From Saccharibacillus soli (GTDB taxonomy: Bacteria; Bacillota; Bacilli; Paenibacillales; Paenibacillaceae): a DNA stretch of 34,755 bases. How positions within the stretch are numbered: position 1 is the stretch's first letter; every line of letters starts with the position of its first letter. Below the pieces are notes generated by a model. The model was not told the origin of the DNA. It was given only the letters and a program-made list of their open reading frames with translations, and did not search any database. The position numbers and the translations under genes were made by a program. The DNA is taken from positions 1 through 34,755 of the forward strand of contig NIOB01000015.1 in assembly GCA_002189105.1 (NCBI GenBank), given 5' to 3'. This document shows, piece after piece, positions 1 to 9,676 of the stretch.

Positions 1-101
1 AGGGGCAATCCTTGAAACACAAGCAGATTGAATTTACTCATGCCCGAAGGGGTTCTGTAAATTCAATGAAAATCTGCAGCCGGTTTACTTCGTAAACCTT
101 G
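1..101 (+). other. 23S-5S rRNA spacer with hairpins
   Basis: This is the internal spacer of an rRNA operon that starts outside the window. The usual 23S 3' end is not visible, so the window begins after it. Two inverted repeats are seen. One is a long stem with arms at 23-37 and 57-77 (GAATTTAC/GTAAATTC plus GCAGATT/AATCTGC, with a six-base bulge). The other is a perfect hairpin at 82-98 (GGTTTAC, TTC, GTAAACC) directly before the 5S. They may guide RNase cleavage of the precursor; that role is inferred. Confidence 0.6.
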
Positions 102-219
102 GTTTGGTAGCAATAGCAGAAGGGTTCCACACGTTCCCATCTCGAACACGACCGTTAAGCCTTCTAACGCCGATGGTACTTGGACCGCAGGGTCCTGGGA
201 GAGTAGGAAGCTGCCAAGC
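102..219 (+). rRNA. rrf: 5S ribosomal RNA
   Basis: 5S rRNA of the large ribosomal subunit, the last gene of an rRNA operon. The central part reads as a typical Firmicute 5S, with the CCATCTCGAACACG and CCGTTAAGC segments and the GGGAGAGTAGG run near the end. The two termini (GGTTTGGTAG and CTGCCAAGCC) pair fully if G-U pairs are allowed, which fixes the ends to within a base or two. A strong terminator follows at once. Confidence 0.96.
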
Positions 220-224
220 CCATG

Positions 225-265
225 AAAAACGCCTTTTCCGCGAATAACGGAGAAGGCGTTTTTGT
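225..265. terminator. Bidirectional terminator between 5S rRNA and aldo/keto reductase
   Basis: The arms AACGCCTTTTCCG and CGGAGAAGGCGTT form a near-perfect stem flanked by A and T runs on both sides. It can end the rRNA operon on the plus strand and the reductase gene arriving on the minus strand. Confidence 0.9.
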
Positions 266-284
266 TGTTTCAAGATTCGCAGAA

Positions 285-1271
285 TCAATGGTTGAGTGTG
301 CGCATCCCATTCTGTTCATAACGATCGCCAGCGGCAGCGCCTTTTGGAGCTACAGCATCAATTTGCTTCAATTCTTCATCAGTCAGGCTGACTTGAACCG
401 CTCCGATATTTTCGGTCAGATATTTCACTTTCTTTGTTCCAGGGATTGGAACAATGTCTTCGCCCTGTGCAAGCAGCCAAGAGAGAGCAAGTTGAGAAGG
501 CATACAACCTTTTTTTGCTGCAATCTCTCGGATACGGTCAACCAAGTTCAGATTTTTCTGGAAGTTCTCACCCTGGAATCGTGGGGAAAAGCGACGGAAA
601 TCATCCTGTGCCAGATCGTCGAACGAACGAATTTGTCCGGTTAAGAATCCACGCCCAAGAGGGCTGTAAGGGACAAAGCCGATGCCCAGTTCGCGGCAGA
701 GCGGTAAAATTTCGTCTTCTACGTCGCGGCTCCACAGTGAATACTCCGTTTGCAGCGCAGAGATGGGAAAAACCGTATGGGCGCGGCGAATCGTCTCTGG
801 AGAAGCTTCAGACATCCCAAGGTAACGGACTTTCCCTTCACGCACCAAGTCGGACATCGCGCCGATCGTCTCTTCAATAGGTACATTTGGATCTACGCGA
901 TGCTGATAATACAAGTCGATCACGTCCACACCTAAGCGTTTTAGGCTTTTATCGCAGGCTTCACGTACATATTCCGGTCTTCCGCTGATTCCCAAATAAG
1001 AGCCATCTTCTCCGCGTACGTTGCCGAACTTCGTCGCAATTACAACATCGTTTCGGTGCTTTTGGATGAAAGGAGCAATGAATTCTTCATTTTTTCCGTT
1101 TGCGTACATATCTGCGGTGTCGTAAAATCGGATTCCCTGTTCAAAAGCAGCATCCAGCGTTCGTAAAGATTCTTGATCGTCCTGCTCGCCATAAAATTCC
1201 GACATCCCCATACAGCCAAGCCCTAACCTGGAGACCTTTAATCCTTGTTGACCAAGTGTTACTTTTTCCAT
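285..1271 (-). CDS. Aldo/keto reductase family oxidoreductase
   Basis: A 328-residue NADPH-dependent aldo/keto reductase with a (beta/alpha)8 barrel, likely a soluble carbonyl reductase of the YakC/Tas-like group; the substrate is not known. The family tetrad is visible: Asp and Tyr in [11 protein letters not shown], Lys in VIATKFG and His in LYYQHRVDP. The C-terminal [15 protein letters not shown] segment is the usual cofactor phosphate-binding part. The start is the ATG at 1271, chosen because AGAGGAGGCAC lies just before it; an ATG 13 codons upstream has no such site. It is a single gene facing the rRNA operon, with a candidate promoter at 1352-1381 and a palindrome downstream of it. Confidence 0.9.
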   Translation of the reverse strand: MEKVTLGQQGLKVSRLGLGCMGMSEFYGEQDDQESLRTLDAAFEQGIRFYDTADMYANGKNEEFIAPFIQKHRNDVVIATKFGNVRGEDGSYLGISGRPEYVREACDKSLKRLGVDVIDLYYQHRVDPNVPIEETIGAMSDLVREGKVRYLGMSEASPETIRRAHTVFPISALQTEYSLWSRDVEDEILPLCRELGIGFVPYSPLGRGFLTGQIRSFDDLAQDDFRRFSPRFQGENFQKNLNLVDRIREIAAKKGCMPSQLALSWLLAQGEDIVPIPGTKKVKYLTENIGAVQVSLTDEELKQIDAVAPKGAAAGDRYEQNGMRTLNH

Positions 1272-1324
1272 GTATGTGCCTCCTCTTGAGGAATACAGGC
1301 TGATATTCAATCTACAGCCACTTA

Positions 1325-1339
1325 GCAGGACATTCCTGC
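1325..1339. promoter_or_regulatory. Perfect palindrome, candidate operator of the reductase gene
   Basis: GCAGGA-CAT-TCCTGC is a perfect 6-3-6 inverted repeat 13 bases beyond the candidate minus-strand -10 box, about where transcription would start. Its position suggests a repressor site, but no regulator gene is adjacent and the protein is unknown. Confidence 0.4.
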
Positions 1340-1351
1340 ATCTTATGTCTA

Positions 1352-1381
1352 AGTATACGTAGTCTCATCAGCGGAAAGCAA
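1352..1381 (-). promoter_or_regulatory. Candidate promoter of the aldo/keto reductase
   Basis: On the minus strand, TTGCTT (1381-1376) and TATACT (1357-1352) are spaced by 18 bases. The -10 region carries the 14-mer ACGTATACTTAGAC, which also occurs in the promoter region of the lipoprotein gene near 10711-10724. Confidence 0.45.
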
Positions 1382-1557
1382 AATTCTCGTTCCTATGCGC
1401 GAACTTCTTTCTTCTTAAAAGTTCAGGTGGCAAAGGAAAGCTGACATAGGCAATTAGACACACAGACTAATAAAAGTAAAGATGTCCATCGTGTAGAGAC
1501 AGCGATCCTGTACCATAAAACGTTTATAAATTACTCGGACGCTCACTTTTTTTCACC

Positions 1558-1586
1558 TTGACAGCCCATACCCCCTTTGCTAAGAT
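1558..1586 (+). promoter_or_regulatory. Sigma-A promoter of guaB
   Basis: A perfect TTGACA (1558-1563), a 17-base spacer and TAAGAT (1581-1586) predict a transcript starting near 1593, about 84 bases before guaB. No purine riboswitch was recognised in this short leader. The rest of the gap from about 1382 to 1557 shows nothing else clear. Confidence 0.85.
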
Positions 1587-1649
1587 TGCAATAATATATT
1601 TTCAGAAAAGCCCTTTCAGCTTTCCATATAAGGAAAAAACGGCGGTTAG

Positions 1650-3134
<1,485 letters not shown>

Positions 3135-3200
3135 GCCGAACAGTAGAGTTTTCACCCATCATTCATATCAACGATCCGAACCAATGGGAACGGGTCATAG

Positions 3201-3232
3201 AAGGGATCGGCTAACTGCCCGGTCCCTTTTTG
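3201..3232 (+). terminator. guaB terminator
   Basis: AGGGATCGG and CCGGTCCCT form a nine-pair stem with one G-U pair, followed by a run of five T. Confidence 0.88.
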
Positions 3233-3419
3233 AATTGTGATCCTCAATCGGACAGGGCTCCGATGCTTCAGGACGACTGACTGCTGAAACACTGGAGTTC
3301 CGGGCGCCAATAGTCAGTGCAGTCGCACTTTCTGGCACCGTAGGAAGACATGCTGCCCAACCCTGTGTTAGACTATTGAGGTATGCCAAGAAACTCAGCA
3401 CGAGGGGAGTACTTATCCA

Positions 3420-4859
3420 TTGAAACGCATGAAACGCATCACCTCTACTTATCCAACTAAAGTTGAAGAGAACCGGTTTGCCCAGCCCAAGTTTCTGAAA
3501 AGAAGCGTTGCTTCGGTTCTGCTTATCCATATGCTATGCCTGTCCGTTGTTCCTGCCAATCTGGCCAGTGCCGCTGCGGATACCACCCAATCGCAAAAAG
3601 CCGGTACATCAGCGACAGCCAAACCGGCAGCGACCGCGCAAAAGGCGATCCCAAGTGTGCAAAGCCTCGGCCTTGCCGTCAAGTCGGCTGTACTGCTGGA
3701 GCCAACGACGGGTGAGGTTATTTTGTCCGTAGATGCCAACACCGCTCTTCCGCCTGCCAGCATGACCAAGATGATGACCGAATACATCGTGGCGGAACAG
3801 GTCAAGCAGGGCAAGATGAACTGGAAAGACACCGTAACAGTGAGTAAAAATGCCGCTGCCCAGATCGGTTCGCGCGTATTCCTGGCTGAAGGCGATCAGC
3901 ATACCGTTGAGGATCTCTACATTGCCATGGCAATCGGTTCTGCGAATGATGCAACGGTGGCGCTGGCCGAGACAGTGGCACCAACCGAGCAGGAGTTTGT
4001 GAAGTTGATGAACAGCGAAGCCAAGCGGATGGGCATGAAGACGGCTCATTTTGCCAACTCGACAGGCTTGGATATTGCGGACATGCCGGAAGGCACTCGC
4101 CCATCCGATGGCAAAGAGACGGTCATGTCGGCTATGGACGCTGCAATTCTGGCCAAATACATTGTGACGGATCATCCGGACTTTAATAAGTTCACGACTA
4201 TTCCTTCCTATCAATTCCGCCAAGGTTCCAAAGGCAAGATCGACAACTTGGACTGGATGCTGGAATCCAACGCAAGCGTTCCTAACCTGAAGGCTTACGC
4301 GTATAAAGGTCTGGACGGGCTGAAGACGGGTCACACCAATGCAGCGGGCAACAACTTCACAGGTACCGCCGTACGGGATGGGATGCGTCTGATTAGCGTA
4401 GTGATGGGTACGGACGTCAAGAATCAAGGCTCCCGCTTTGTGGAGACGCGCAAGGTGCTGGACTACGGCTTCAACAACTTTGAGATCAAGCAGATGGTAG
4501 CCGCTAACCAGGCCATCGAAGGCGAGCAGCCCCTGGCGGTAGCCAAAGGCAAAGAGGAATCGGTTGCTTACGAGACGGCTGGAGCCATCAGCTTCGTGGT
4601 GCCTAAAGGTGCGGATGCCAGCGGTCTGAAGGTTCAGACGAGCCTGGAGTCCGGACTGGAAGCTCCAGTTACCAAGGGTGACAAAGTGGGTACGGCTACC
4701 TATACCTATCAAGCTGCCGGTATGGCACAACCTCAGACCAAGACCGTAAACCTCGTCGCTTCGGCAGATGTGGAAAAAGCGGGATGGTTCAAACAATTGT
4801 TGAGAGCAATCGGCGGCTTCTTCTCCGACTTGTTTGAAGGTATCAAAAACCTGTTCTAA
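3420..4859 (+). CDS. dacA: D-alanyl-D-alanine carboxypeptidase (PBP5 type)
   Basis: A penicillin-binding protein that trims the terminal D-Ala from peptidoglycan pentapeptides outside the cell membrane. All three active-site motifs of the S11 family are present: SMTK with Ser114 and Lys117, SAN at 174-176 and KTG at 302-304. A signal peptide occupies about residues 28-52. The C terminus (WFKQLLRAIGGFFSDLFEGI) is an amphipathic helix typical of PBP5 membrane anchoring. The start is TTG, preceded by GAGGGGAG about 11 bases upstream; an in-frame ATG three codons later is too far from it. The 187-base leader has a possible large stem-loop (CGACTG near 3273, CAGTCG near 3324) but no clear promoter. 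Confidence 0.96.
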   Translation: MKRMKRITSTYPTKVEENRFAQPKFLKRSVASVLLIHMLCLSVVPANLASAAADTTQSQKAGTSATAKPAATAQKAIPSVQSLGLAVKSAVLLEPTTGEVILSVDANTALPPASMTKMMTEYIVAEQVKQGKMNWKDTVTVSKNAAAQIGSRVFLAEGDQHTVEDLYIAMAIGSANDATVALAETVAPTEQEFVKLMNSEAKRMGMKTAHFANSTGLDIADMPEGTRPSDGKETVMSAMDAAILAKYIVTDHPDFNKFTTIPSYQFRQGSKGKIDNLDWMLESNASVPNLKAYAYKGLDGLKTGHTNAAGNNFTGTAVRDGMRLISVVMGTDVKNQGSRFVETRKVLDYGFNNFEIKQMVAANQAIEGEQPLAVAKGKEESVAYETAGAISFVVPKGADASGLKVQTSLESGLEAPVTKGDKVGTATYTYQAAGMAQPQTKTVNLVASADVEKAGWFKQLLRAIGGFFSDLFEGIKNLF

Positions 4860-4959
4860 ACCTTGGGCATACGATTGTATATCGATAACCGCTGCGGTAA
4901 AATAAATCATTAGCATATGCGGATGCACAAGTACGGAGAAGCGAAAGGATGAAGATCCC

Positions 4960-6243
4960 GTGTTGGATGTAAAAATATTAAGAAACGACTATGATCGTGT
5001 GAAGCAGGCGTTGGCGAATCGAGGCAAATCCGAAGACCTGATTGCGAACTTTCCGCGTCTGGACAGCGAGCGCCGCGAAAAGCTTCAGGAAGTAGAGACC
5101 CTGAAGAACCGTCGTAACACCGTTTCGGCCGAAGTAGCGAAGCTGAAGAAGAACCGGGAGAACGCAGATGACCTGATTGCAGAGATGCGTCAAGTGTCTG
5201 ACCGGATCAAGGAACTGGACGAGGAAGTACGAGGACTGGAAGCGGAGATCGATGCGATTACGATGGCCATTCCCAACATTCCAAATGCGGAAGTACCAAT
5301 TGGTGCATCCGAAGACGACAATGTAGAGATTCGCCGTGTGGGTGAGCCGCGTCAGTTCGACTTCACGCCAAAAGCACATTGGGAAACGGCACAGAACCTG
5401 GGTATCCTGGATTTTGAAGCAGCAGCCAAAGTAACGGGTTCGCGCTTTACTTTCTACAAAGGGCTTGGGGCTCGCCTGGAACGTGCGCTTATCAACTTCA
5501 TGATGGACCTCCACAGTGAGGAACATGGCTATGAAGAGATGCTGCCTCCTTACATCGTCAACCAGGACAGCCTGTATGGTACTGGCCAGCTTCCCAAATT
5601 CGAGGAAGACCTGTTCAAGCTCAAGGATACGGAATATTACCTCATCCCGACGGCTGAAGTTCCGGTTACCAACTATCACCGTGAGGAGATTCTCGAAGCT
5701 GAGGATCTGCCGAAGAAATACATCGCCTACAGCTCTTGTTTCCGTTCGGAAGCCGGATCGGCAGGGCGCGATACACGCGGTTTGATCCGTCAGCACCAGT
5801 TTAACAAAGTCGAGATGATTAAGATCGTACACCCGGATCATTCTTACGACGAGCTGGAACAAATGACGGCGAACGCAGAGCGCGTGCTTCAACTGCTGGG
5901 TCTGCCATACCGGGTGATCGTGCTGTGTACAGCGGATATTGGCTTCACCGCAGCGAAAACGTACGATCTCGAAGTTTGGCTGCCAGAGAGCGGCATGTAC
6001 CGCGAGATCTCGTCGTGTTCCAACGTCGAGGATTTCCAGGCACGCCGCGCCAGCATCCGTTTCCGTCGGGAGCCTAAGGGCAAACCGGAGTTCGTGCATA
6101 CGCTGAATGGTTCGGGCCTTGCCGTAGGACGCACCGTGGCTGCAATCTTGGAGAACTACCAACAGGAAGACGGCAGTGTCCTGATTCCCGAAGTGCTTCA
6201 ACCGTACATGCGCGGTGTCAAAGTGATTGCTCCACAGGCATAA
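4960..6243 (+). CDS. serS: Seryl-tRNA synthetase
   Basis: Charges tRNA-Ser with serine (class II synthetase). It is 427 residues long, normal for the family. The N-terminal half-arm is a long charged coiled coil (about residues 30-105) that grips the long variable arm of tRNA-Ser. Class II motif 2 is seen in [14 protein letters not shown] and motif 3 in [16 protein letters not shown]. The start is GTG with AAAGGATG about ten bases upstream. Unlike many Firmicute synthetase genes there is no T-box in the 100-base gap after dacA, and no terminator is seen there, so read-through from dacA is possible. The tRNA-Ser gene lies 137 bases downstream. Confidence 0.98.
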   Translation: MLDVKILRNDYDRVKQALANRGKSEDLIANFPRLDSERREKLQEVETLKNRRNTVSAEVAKLKKNRENADDLIAEMRQVSDRIKELDEEVRGLEAEIDAITMAIPNIPNAEVPIGASEDDNVEIRRVGEPRQFDFTPKAHWETAQNLGILDFEAAAKVTGSRFTFYKGLGARLERALINFMMDLHSEEHGYEEMLPPYIVNQDSLYGTGQLPKFEEDLFKLKDTEYYLIPTAEVPVTNYHREEILEAEDLPKKYIAYSSCFRSEAGSAGRDTRGLIRQHQFNKVEMIKIVHPDHSYDELEQMTANAERVLQLLGLPYRVIVLCTADIGFTAAKTYDLEVWLPESGMYREISSCSNVEDFQARRASIRFRREPKGKPEFVHTLNGSGLAVGRTVAAILENYQQEDGSVLIPEVLQPYMRGVKVIAPQA

Positions 6244-6254
6244 ATGAACGATTC

Positions 6255-6310
6255 CGATACAAAAAGGCTGTAAAATCACTTCTCGTGCTTTTGCAGCCTT
6301 GCGTGTATCG
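6255..6310 (+). other. Two-tier hairpin between serS and tRNA-Ser
   Basis: The inner stem AAGGCTG-AAAA / TTTT-CAGCCTT (about 6264-6300) is enclosed by an outer CGATAC (6255-6260) / GTATCG (6305-6310) pair. No T run follows, so it looks more like a processing or mRNA-stabilising stem than a classic terminator; partial termination is also possible. Confidence 0.55.
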
Positions 6311-6380
6311 TGAGAATAAGGTAGAATAACGAGAGTTGCGCTGCTTTTTTATGAGCAGTAGCATCTGTTACACATAGTAA

Positions 6381-6469
6381 GGAGAGGTACCGAAGCGGTC
6401 ATAACGGGGCGGTCTTGAAAACCGTTAGGGGGCAACTCCACATGGGTTCGAATCCCATCCTCTCCGCCA
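6381..6469 (+). tRNA. tRNA-Ser (anticodon UGA)
   Basis: The acceptor arms GGAGAGG and CCTCTCC pair fully, CCA is encoded at 6467-6469, and the anticodon loop CT-TGA-AA gives UGA (reads UCA-type serine codons). The long variable arm (GGGGGCAACTCC region) and the GGTTCGAATCC T-loop are typical of tRNA-Ser. It is placed next to the enzyme that charges it, as in B. subtilis. Confidence 0.97.
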
Positions 6470-6515
6470 GTTTGAATGAGCCCTTGCCGCATCTGAATGT
6501 TGGCGAGGTTACGTG

Positions 6516-6556
6516 AAACGCACTTTACCGTTGAATGGCGGTGGGTGCGTTTTTTT
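6516..6556 (+). terminator. Terminator after tRNA-Ser
   Basis: CGCAC/GTGCG and ACCG/CGGT pair with small internal loops around a short loop, and seven T follow. Confidence 0.8.
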
Positions 6557-6665
6557 GTATTCGCGGATATGGGATGGGTAGGCAATTTTTATTTTCCATA
6601 GAAGGAAAATATAAGTCTAAAGTCGAAGAGAGTTAGATCATATACAGCAATGGGGGATTCGAGAA

Positions 6666-7409
6666 ATGATCTACATCTTGTTAATGGCGGGATTCCTGCT
6701 TGCGATCTCCATACTTGGGAAGTCACCTAAGTTCAAAGGAATGATGGGAGAGTTATCCGTTCGTCGTCAGCTAAGGAAACTCGGTGCCAAAGAGTATAAG
6801 GTGCTGAACAATCTGATGATTCAGCGTGCCGACGGAAAAACCTCACAGATCGATCATGTGGTGATCTCAAAGCATGGTGTGTTCGTCATCGAAACGAAGA
6901 ACTACAAAGGTTGGATCAGGGGAAGCGAGAAAGCAGAATATTGGGCTCAGATTCTCTATAGACGCAAAGAGAGGATATACAGCCCCATTCGGCAGAACTA
7001 TGGGCATATTAAAGCGCTGGAGGGTCATCTGGGAGATTCGTCGATTCCATTTATCTCAATCATCGCGTTTAGCCCAAGGGCTGAATTAAAACTTGATCCC
7101 ATGAGTACGGTTGTCATATACACCACGCAGCTGGTATCTACCATTCAGCAGTATACCGATATTGTATTGGCTGATGCACAAGTTCAACAGATTCATCAGG
7201 CATTATCGGTTAAAACGAGTCATACGCACCGTGAACGCAAGAAACATGTGTCCGACATCAAGCAAAGTTTGCGGGAAAAGGAAGCTCTTGCGAGCGCAGG
7301 GATATGTCCACGTTGCAAAAGCAAGCTAGTTGAGCGTCAAGGTAAAAATGGAGCTTTCATCGGCTGCAGCAGCTTTCCGAAATGCAGATATACACAGACG
7401 AGCAGCTAA
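6666..7409 (+). CDS. NERD domain protein with C-terminal zinc ribbon
   Basis: A 247-residue putative nuclease-like protein. Residues 1-18 form one hydrophobic segment, probably a membrane anchor. A NERD (nuclease-related) domain follows at about 25-140 with the PD-(D/E)xK-like residues Glu29, Asp63 (SQIDHVV), Glu76 and Lys78 (VIETKNYKG). The tail is a topoisomerase-type C4 zinc finger with Cys214, Cys217, Cys234 and Cys240. Such architecture suggests DNA or RNA binding and cleavage, but no function is established. GGGGGA lies about nine bases before the ATG. It is a single gene, ending 11 bases from the convergent LysR gene with no terminator between them. Confidence 0.85.
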   Translation: MIYILLMAGFLLAISILGKSPKFKGMMGELSVRRQLRKLGAKEYKVLNNLMIQRADGKTSQIDHVVISKHGVFVIETKNYKGWIRGSEKAEYWAQILYRRKERIYSPIRQNYGHIKALEGHLGDSSIPFISIIAFSPRAELKLDPMSTVVIYTTQLVSTIQQYTDIVLADAQVQQIHQALSVKTSHTHRERKKHVSDIKQSLREKEALASAGICPRCKSKLVERQGKNGAFIGCSSFPKCRYTQTSS

Positions 7410-7420
7410 CTTCACTTAAA

Positions 7421-8305
7421 TCAGAATACGCCACAGACTTCCTGCAAATAATCATTCATAATGCTAAGGGGTTCTTGCAGCGCTTGGTTAGGAAACTTAT
7501 GGGTGACTTGATAGCAGATTCTTGGTGGAAGAGGCTCGGAAAGTTTCTGTAACACGAAGTCGCCAAGCTGTATCAGATGTGCGCCAACCGAAGCGGGAAC
7601 GATTGTCCATTGCCAAGGATCGCGCAGGAAAGTGGTGATGAGTCCCGCTGTGTCCAGGTGAACGCGAGACGGGCAGAGCGGGTCCCACCACTGGTCATGC
7701 CGAAATTGAAACTCTTTGTTCCAATTGATATAGACCTCATGTTCAGCCGCCAATTCTTCCCGTTCAACGAGACCTCCGGCTTTCCGTTCTTGGGCAGCCA
7801 GACGCAGCACGACCATTTCTTCCGCATAAAAAGGTTTGACGTTGACGCTGGGCGACACGATCTCCCGTACGACAAAGGCTACATCCATCTCGCGCCGTTC
7901 GATGCTATCAAAGGCTTCCTGCGTATGCTGTGTACGAATCTGTAGTCGCATTGGAGGATCATACGCACTCAGTCTTCGATATAGAGGTGGCAGAACAAAG
8001 TGACTGATGCTTTCGGCGGCGCTGATCGCCAGACTGAGCGGCGAACCGCCGGCTTGTAAAATTTGCGTTTCCCTCGATAAGGCCTCCCACCTTTCTGCAA
8101 TACTAAAAAAATTCTCCCCTTTCGGCGTCAAAGCAATCTTGGATGCTCCTTTTTTTCGCTCCACCAGTATGCCGCCCATCTCCTGCTCCAACGTCTTCAG
8201 TCGATAACTCACTGTAGCCTGCGAGAGATGAAGCCATTCAGCTGCTTTGCTCATACTTTCGGTTCGCACAATCGCCAAAAAAGCTTCGATTCCGGGAAAA
8301 TACAT
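7421..8305 (-). CDS. LysR family transcriptional regulator
   Basis: A 294-residue LysR-type regulator. The winged helix-turn-helix is at residues 1-60 (FLAIVRTESMSKAAEWL, LSQATVSYRLKTLEQEMG), and an effector-binding periplasmic-protein-like domain occupies about 88-290. AGGAGGAGA stands directly before the ATG. It is divergent from the D-2-hydroxyacid dehydrogenase gene, with 141 bases between the starts, the classic arrangement for a LysR regulator and its target; the effector could be the 2-keto or 2-hydroxy acid that enzyme handles. That link is inferred from position only. Confidence 0.93.
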   Translation of the reverse strand: MYFPGIEAFLAIVRTESMSKAAEWLHLSQATVSYRLKTLEQEMGGILVERKKGASKIALTPKGENFFSIAERWEALSRETQILQAGGSPLSLAISAAESISHFVLPPLYRRLSAYDPPMRLQIRTQHTQEAFDSIERREMDVAFVVREIVSPSVNVKPFYAEEMVVLRLAAQERKAGGLVEREELAAEHEVYINWNKEFQFRHDQWWDPLCPSRVHLDTAGLITTFLRDPWQWTIVPASVGAHLIQLGDFVLQKLSEPLPPRICYQVTHKFPNQALQEPLSIMNDYLQEVCGVF

Positions 8306-8446
8306 TCATTCTCCTCCTGACTTATCGAAAATCTTAATAAAGTTCGCCAAATATTTACGTTTTACATCATTCTTTGTTATGTCTAAAATTACATTGAATT
8401 CAGATGACAAGTCAAACTGAGCAGAATGAGGAGAGGAGATTCGGTA
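8306..8446. promoter_or_regulatory. Divergent control region of LysR gene and dehydrogenase
   Basis: AT-rich region shared by two divergent starts. It holds the palindrome TGAATTCA near 8395-8402 and other A/T-rich imperfect repeats that could serve as LysR sites (T-N11-A type). No clear sigma-A boxes could be fixed. Confidence 0.4.
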
Positions 8447-9388
8447 ATGAAGATTTTGATGATTGGTGAGTTCAGTGAAACGGCCAAATCCGCGATTGCT
8501 GCACATTTTCCGAAGGAATGGAATGTAGTTATTGTACCGCCCGGGCCTGACATACAGCGCCATCTTGAAGATTGTCAGGTGTTGATCCCGGAGCATGTTC
8601 AAGTGGATTCCAATCTGCTTGCTCACGCGAAAAAATTGCGATTGGTGCAGACAGGTGCCGGATTCGACAACGTGGATATTCCGGCCTGTACACAGCTCGG
8701 CATCTGGGCGGCTAACGCTTCAGGCGTGAATGCGCAGGCAGTAGCCGAACACGTATTGGCTTTGATTTTATCCTATTATAAGAACATTCCGTTTCTGGAC
8801 AGCTTTATGAGGAAGCGAACGAACGAGGAAAAGCTGAACTATACAGGGAGTGAGTTGAGCGGCAGGACAATCGGAATCATCGGTTGGGGAGCGATCGGAC
8901 AAAAGGTAGCTGCGCTTTGTCAGGCTTTTGATATGAAAGTGCTGGTGTATTCGAGACATGCCGTACAGATCGAAGGAGGAGCAGAACGGACCGATCTGGA
9001 TACGCTATTGAGCACATCCGACATGGTTAGCCTGCACGCAGCCTTGAACCCGCAGACGCGACATTCCATCAATCAAACCACGTTTAAGAAAATGAAGCAT
9101 ACAGCTCTTCTGATTAATACTTCGCGCGGACAGATCGTGAATGAAGATGACTTGATCGAAGCGTTAAAAGTTAGGGACATTGCGGGTGCATGCCTGGACG
9201 TCTTTGCATCTGAGCCTCTATCACCAGACAGCGAGCTTAGGGATCTGCCTCATGTAATCCTGACTCCCCACACGGCAGGTATGCCTGACGGACGGAAGTT
9301 CCATAAAAAAAGATATGATTTCTTCATCGAAAATATTAGGCGCGTAGAAAATGGAAAAGAACCGAAAAGCAAGCTGAATCAGCTGTAA
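8447..9388 (+). CDS. D-isomer-specific 2-hydroxyacid dehydrogenase
   Basis: A 313-residue NAD(P)-dependent oxidoreductase that interconverts 2-keto acids and D-2-hydroxy acids; the exact substrate is not clear. The Rossmann motif GWGAIG is at about 146-151, and the catalytic set Arg227 (NTSRG), Glu256 (FASEP) and His275 (TPHTAG) is complete. The ATG at 8447 was chosen because the purine-rich GAGGAGAGGAG lies just before it; the ATG 21 bases upstream overlaps that site. It is the likely target of the divergent LysR regulator. A terminator follows, so it is monocistronic. Confidence 0.92.
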   Translation: MKILMIGEFSETAKSAIAAHFPKEWNVVIVPPGPDIQRHLEDCQVLIPEHVQVDSNLLAHAKKLRLVQTGAGFDNVDIPACTQLGIWAANASGVNAQAVAEHVLALILSYYKNIPFLDSFMRKRTNEEKLNYTGSELSGRTIGIIGWGAIGQKVAALCQAFDMKVLVYSRHAVQIEGGAERTDLDTLLSTSDMVSLHAALNPQTRHSINQTTFKKMKHTALLINTSRGQIVNEDDLIEALKVRDIAGACLDVFASEPLSPDSELRDLPHVILTPHTAGMPDGRKFHKKRYDFFIENIRRVENGKEPKSKLNQL

Positions 9389-9442
9389 GGTTATCCGCAG
9401 GCATGAAGAATGGTGGCGCCAGACCATGAGAGGAATAGAGCA

Positions 9443-9480
9443 AAAAGAGGCCTTGCCGTTTGAAGCGGTAGGGTCTTTTC
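9443..9480 (+). terminator. Terminator after the dehydrogenase
   Basis: CCTTGCCG and CGGTAGGG form an eight-pair stem, extended by AAAAGA/TCTTTT around a GG bulge, with T residues at the end. Confidence 0.75.
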
Positions 9481-9676
9481 AATGAGTGCATATCGTGTCT
9501 TCCATCTCTACATCATACAAACCTTTTTCGTTAAACTTACGATAAGCGAGACAAAAACTTAAAACCTATGGCATAATTAAGATATACGTTCATATATGCA
9601 GTCGTATACTTTACCTGATCGAGAAAAGGAGAGAACCCTATAGCAAGAATCAAATTACTCGGAAGGAACGTGAATA

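Noticed and set aside
4860-4959. T-box leader before serS
   Set aside because: The gap is only 100 bases and lacks the T-box core; none is seen before argS either.
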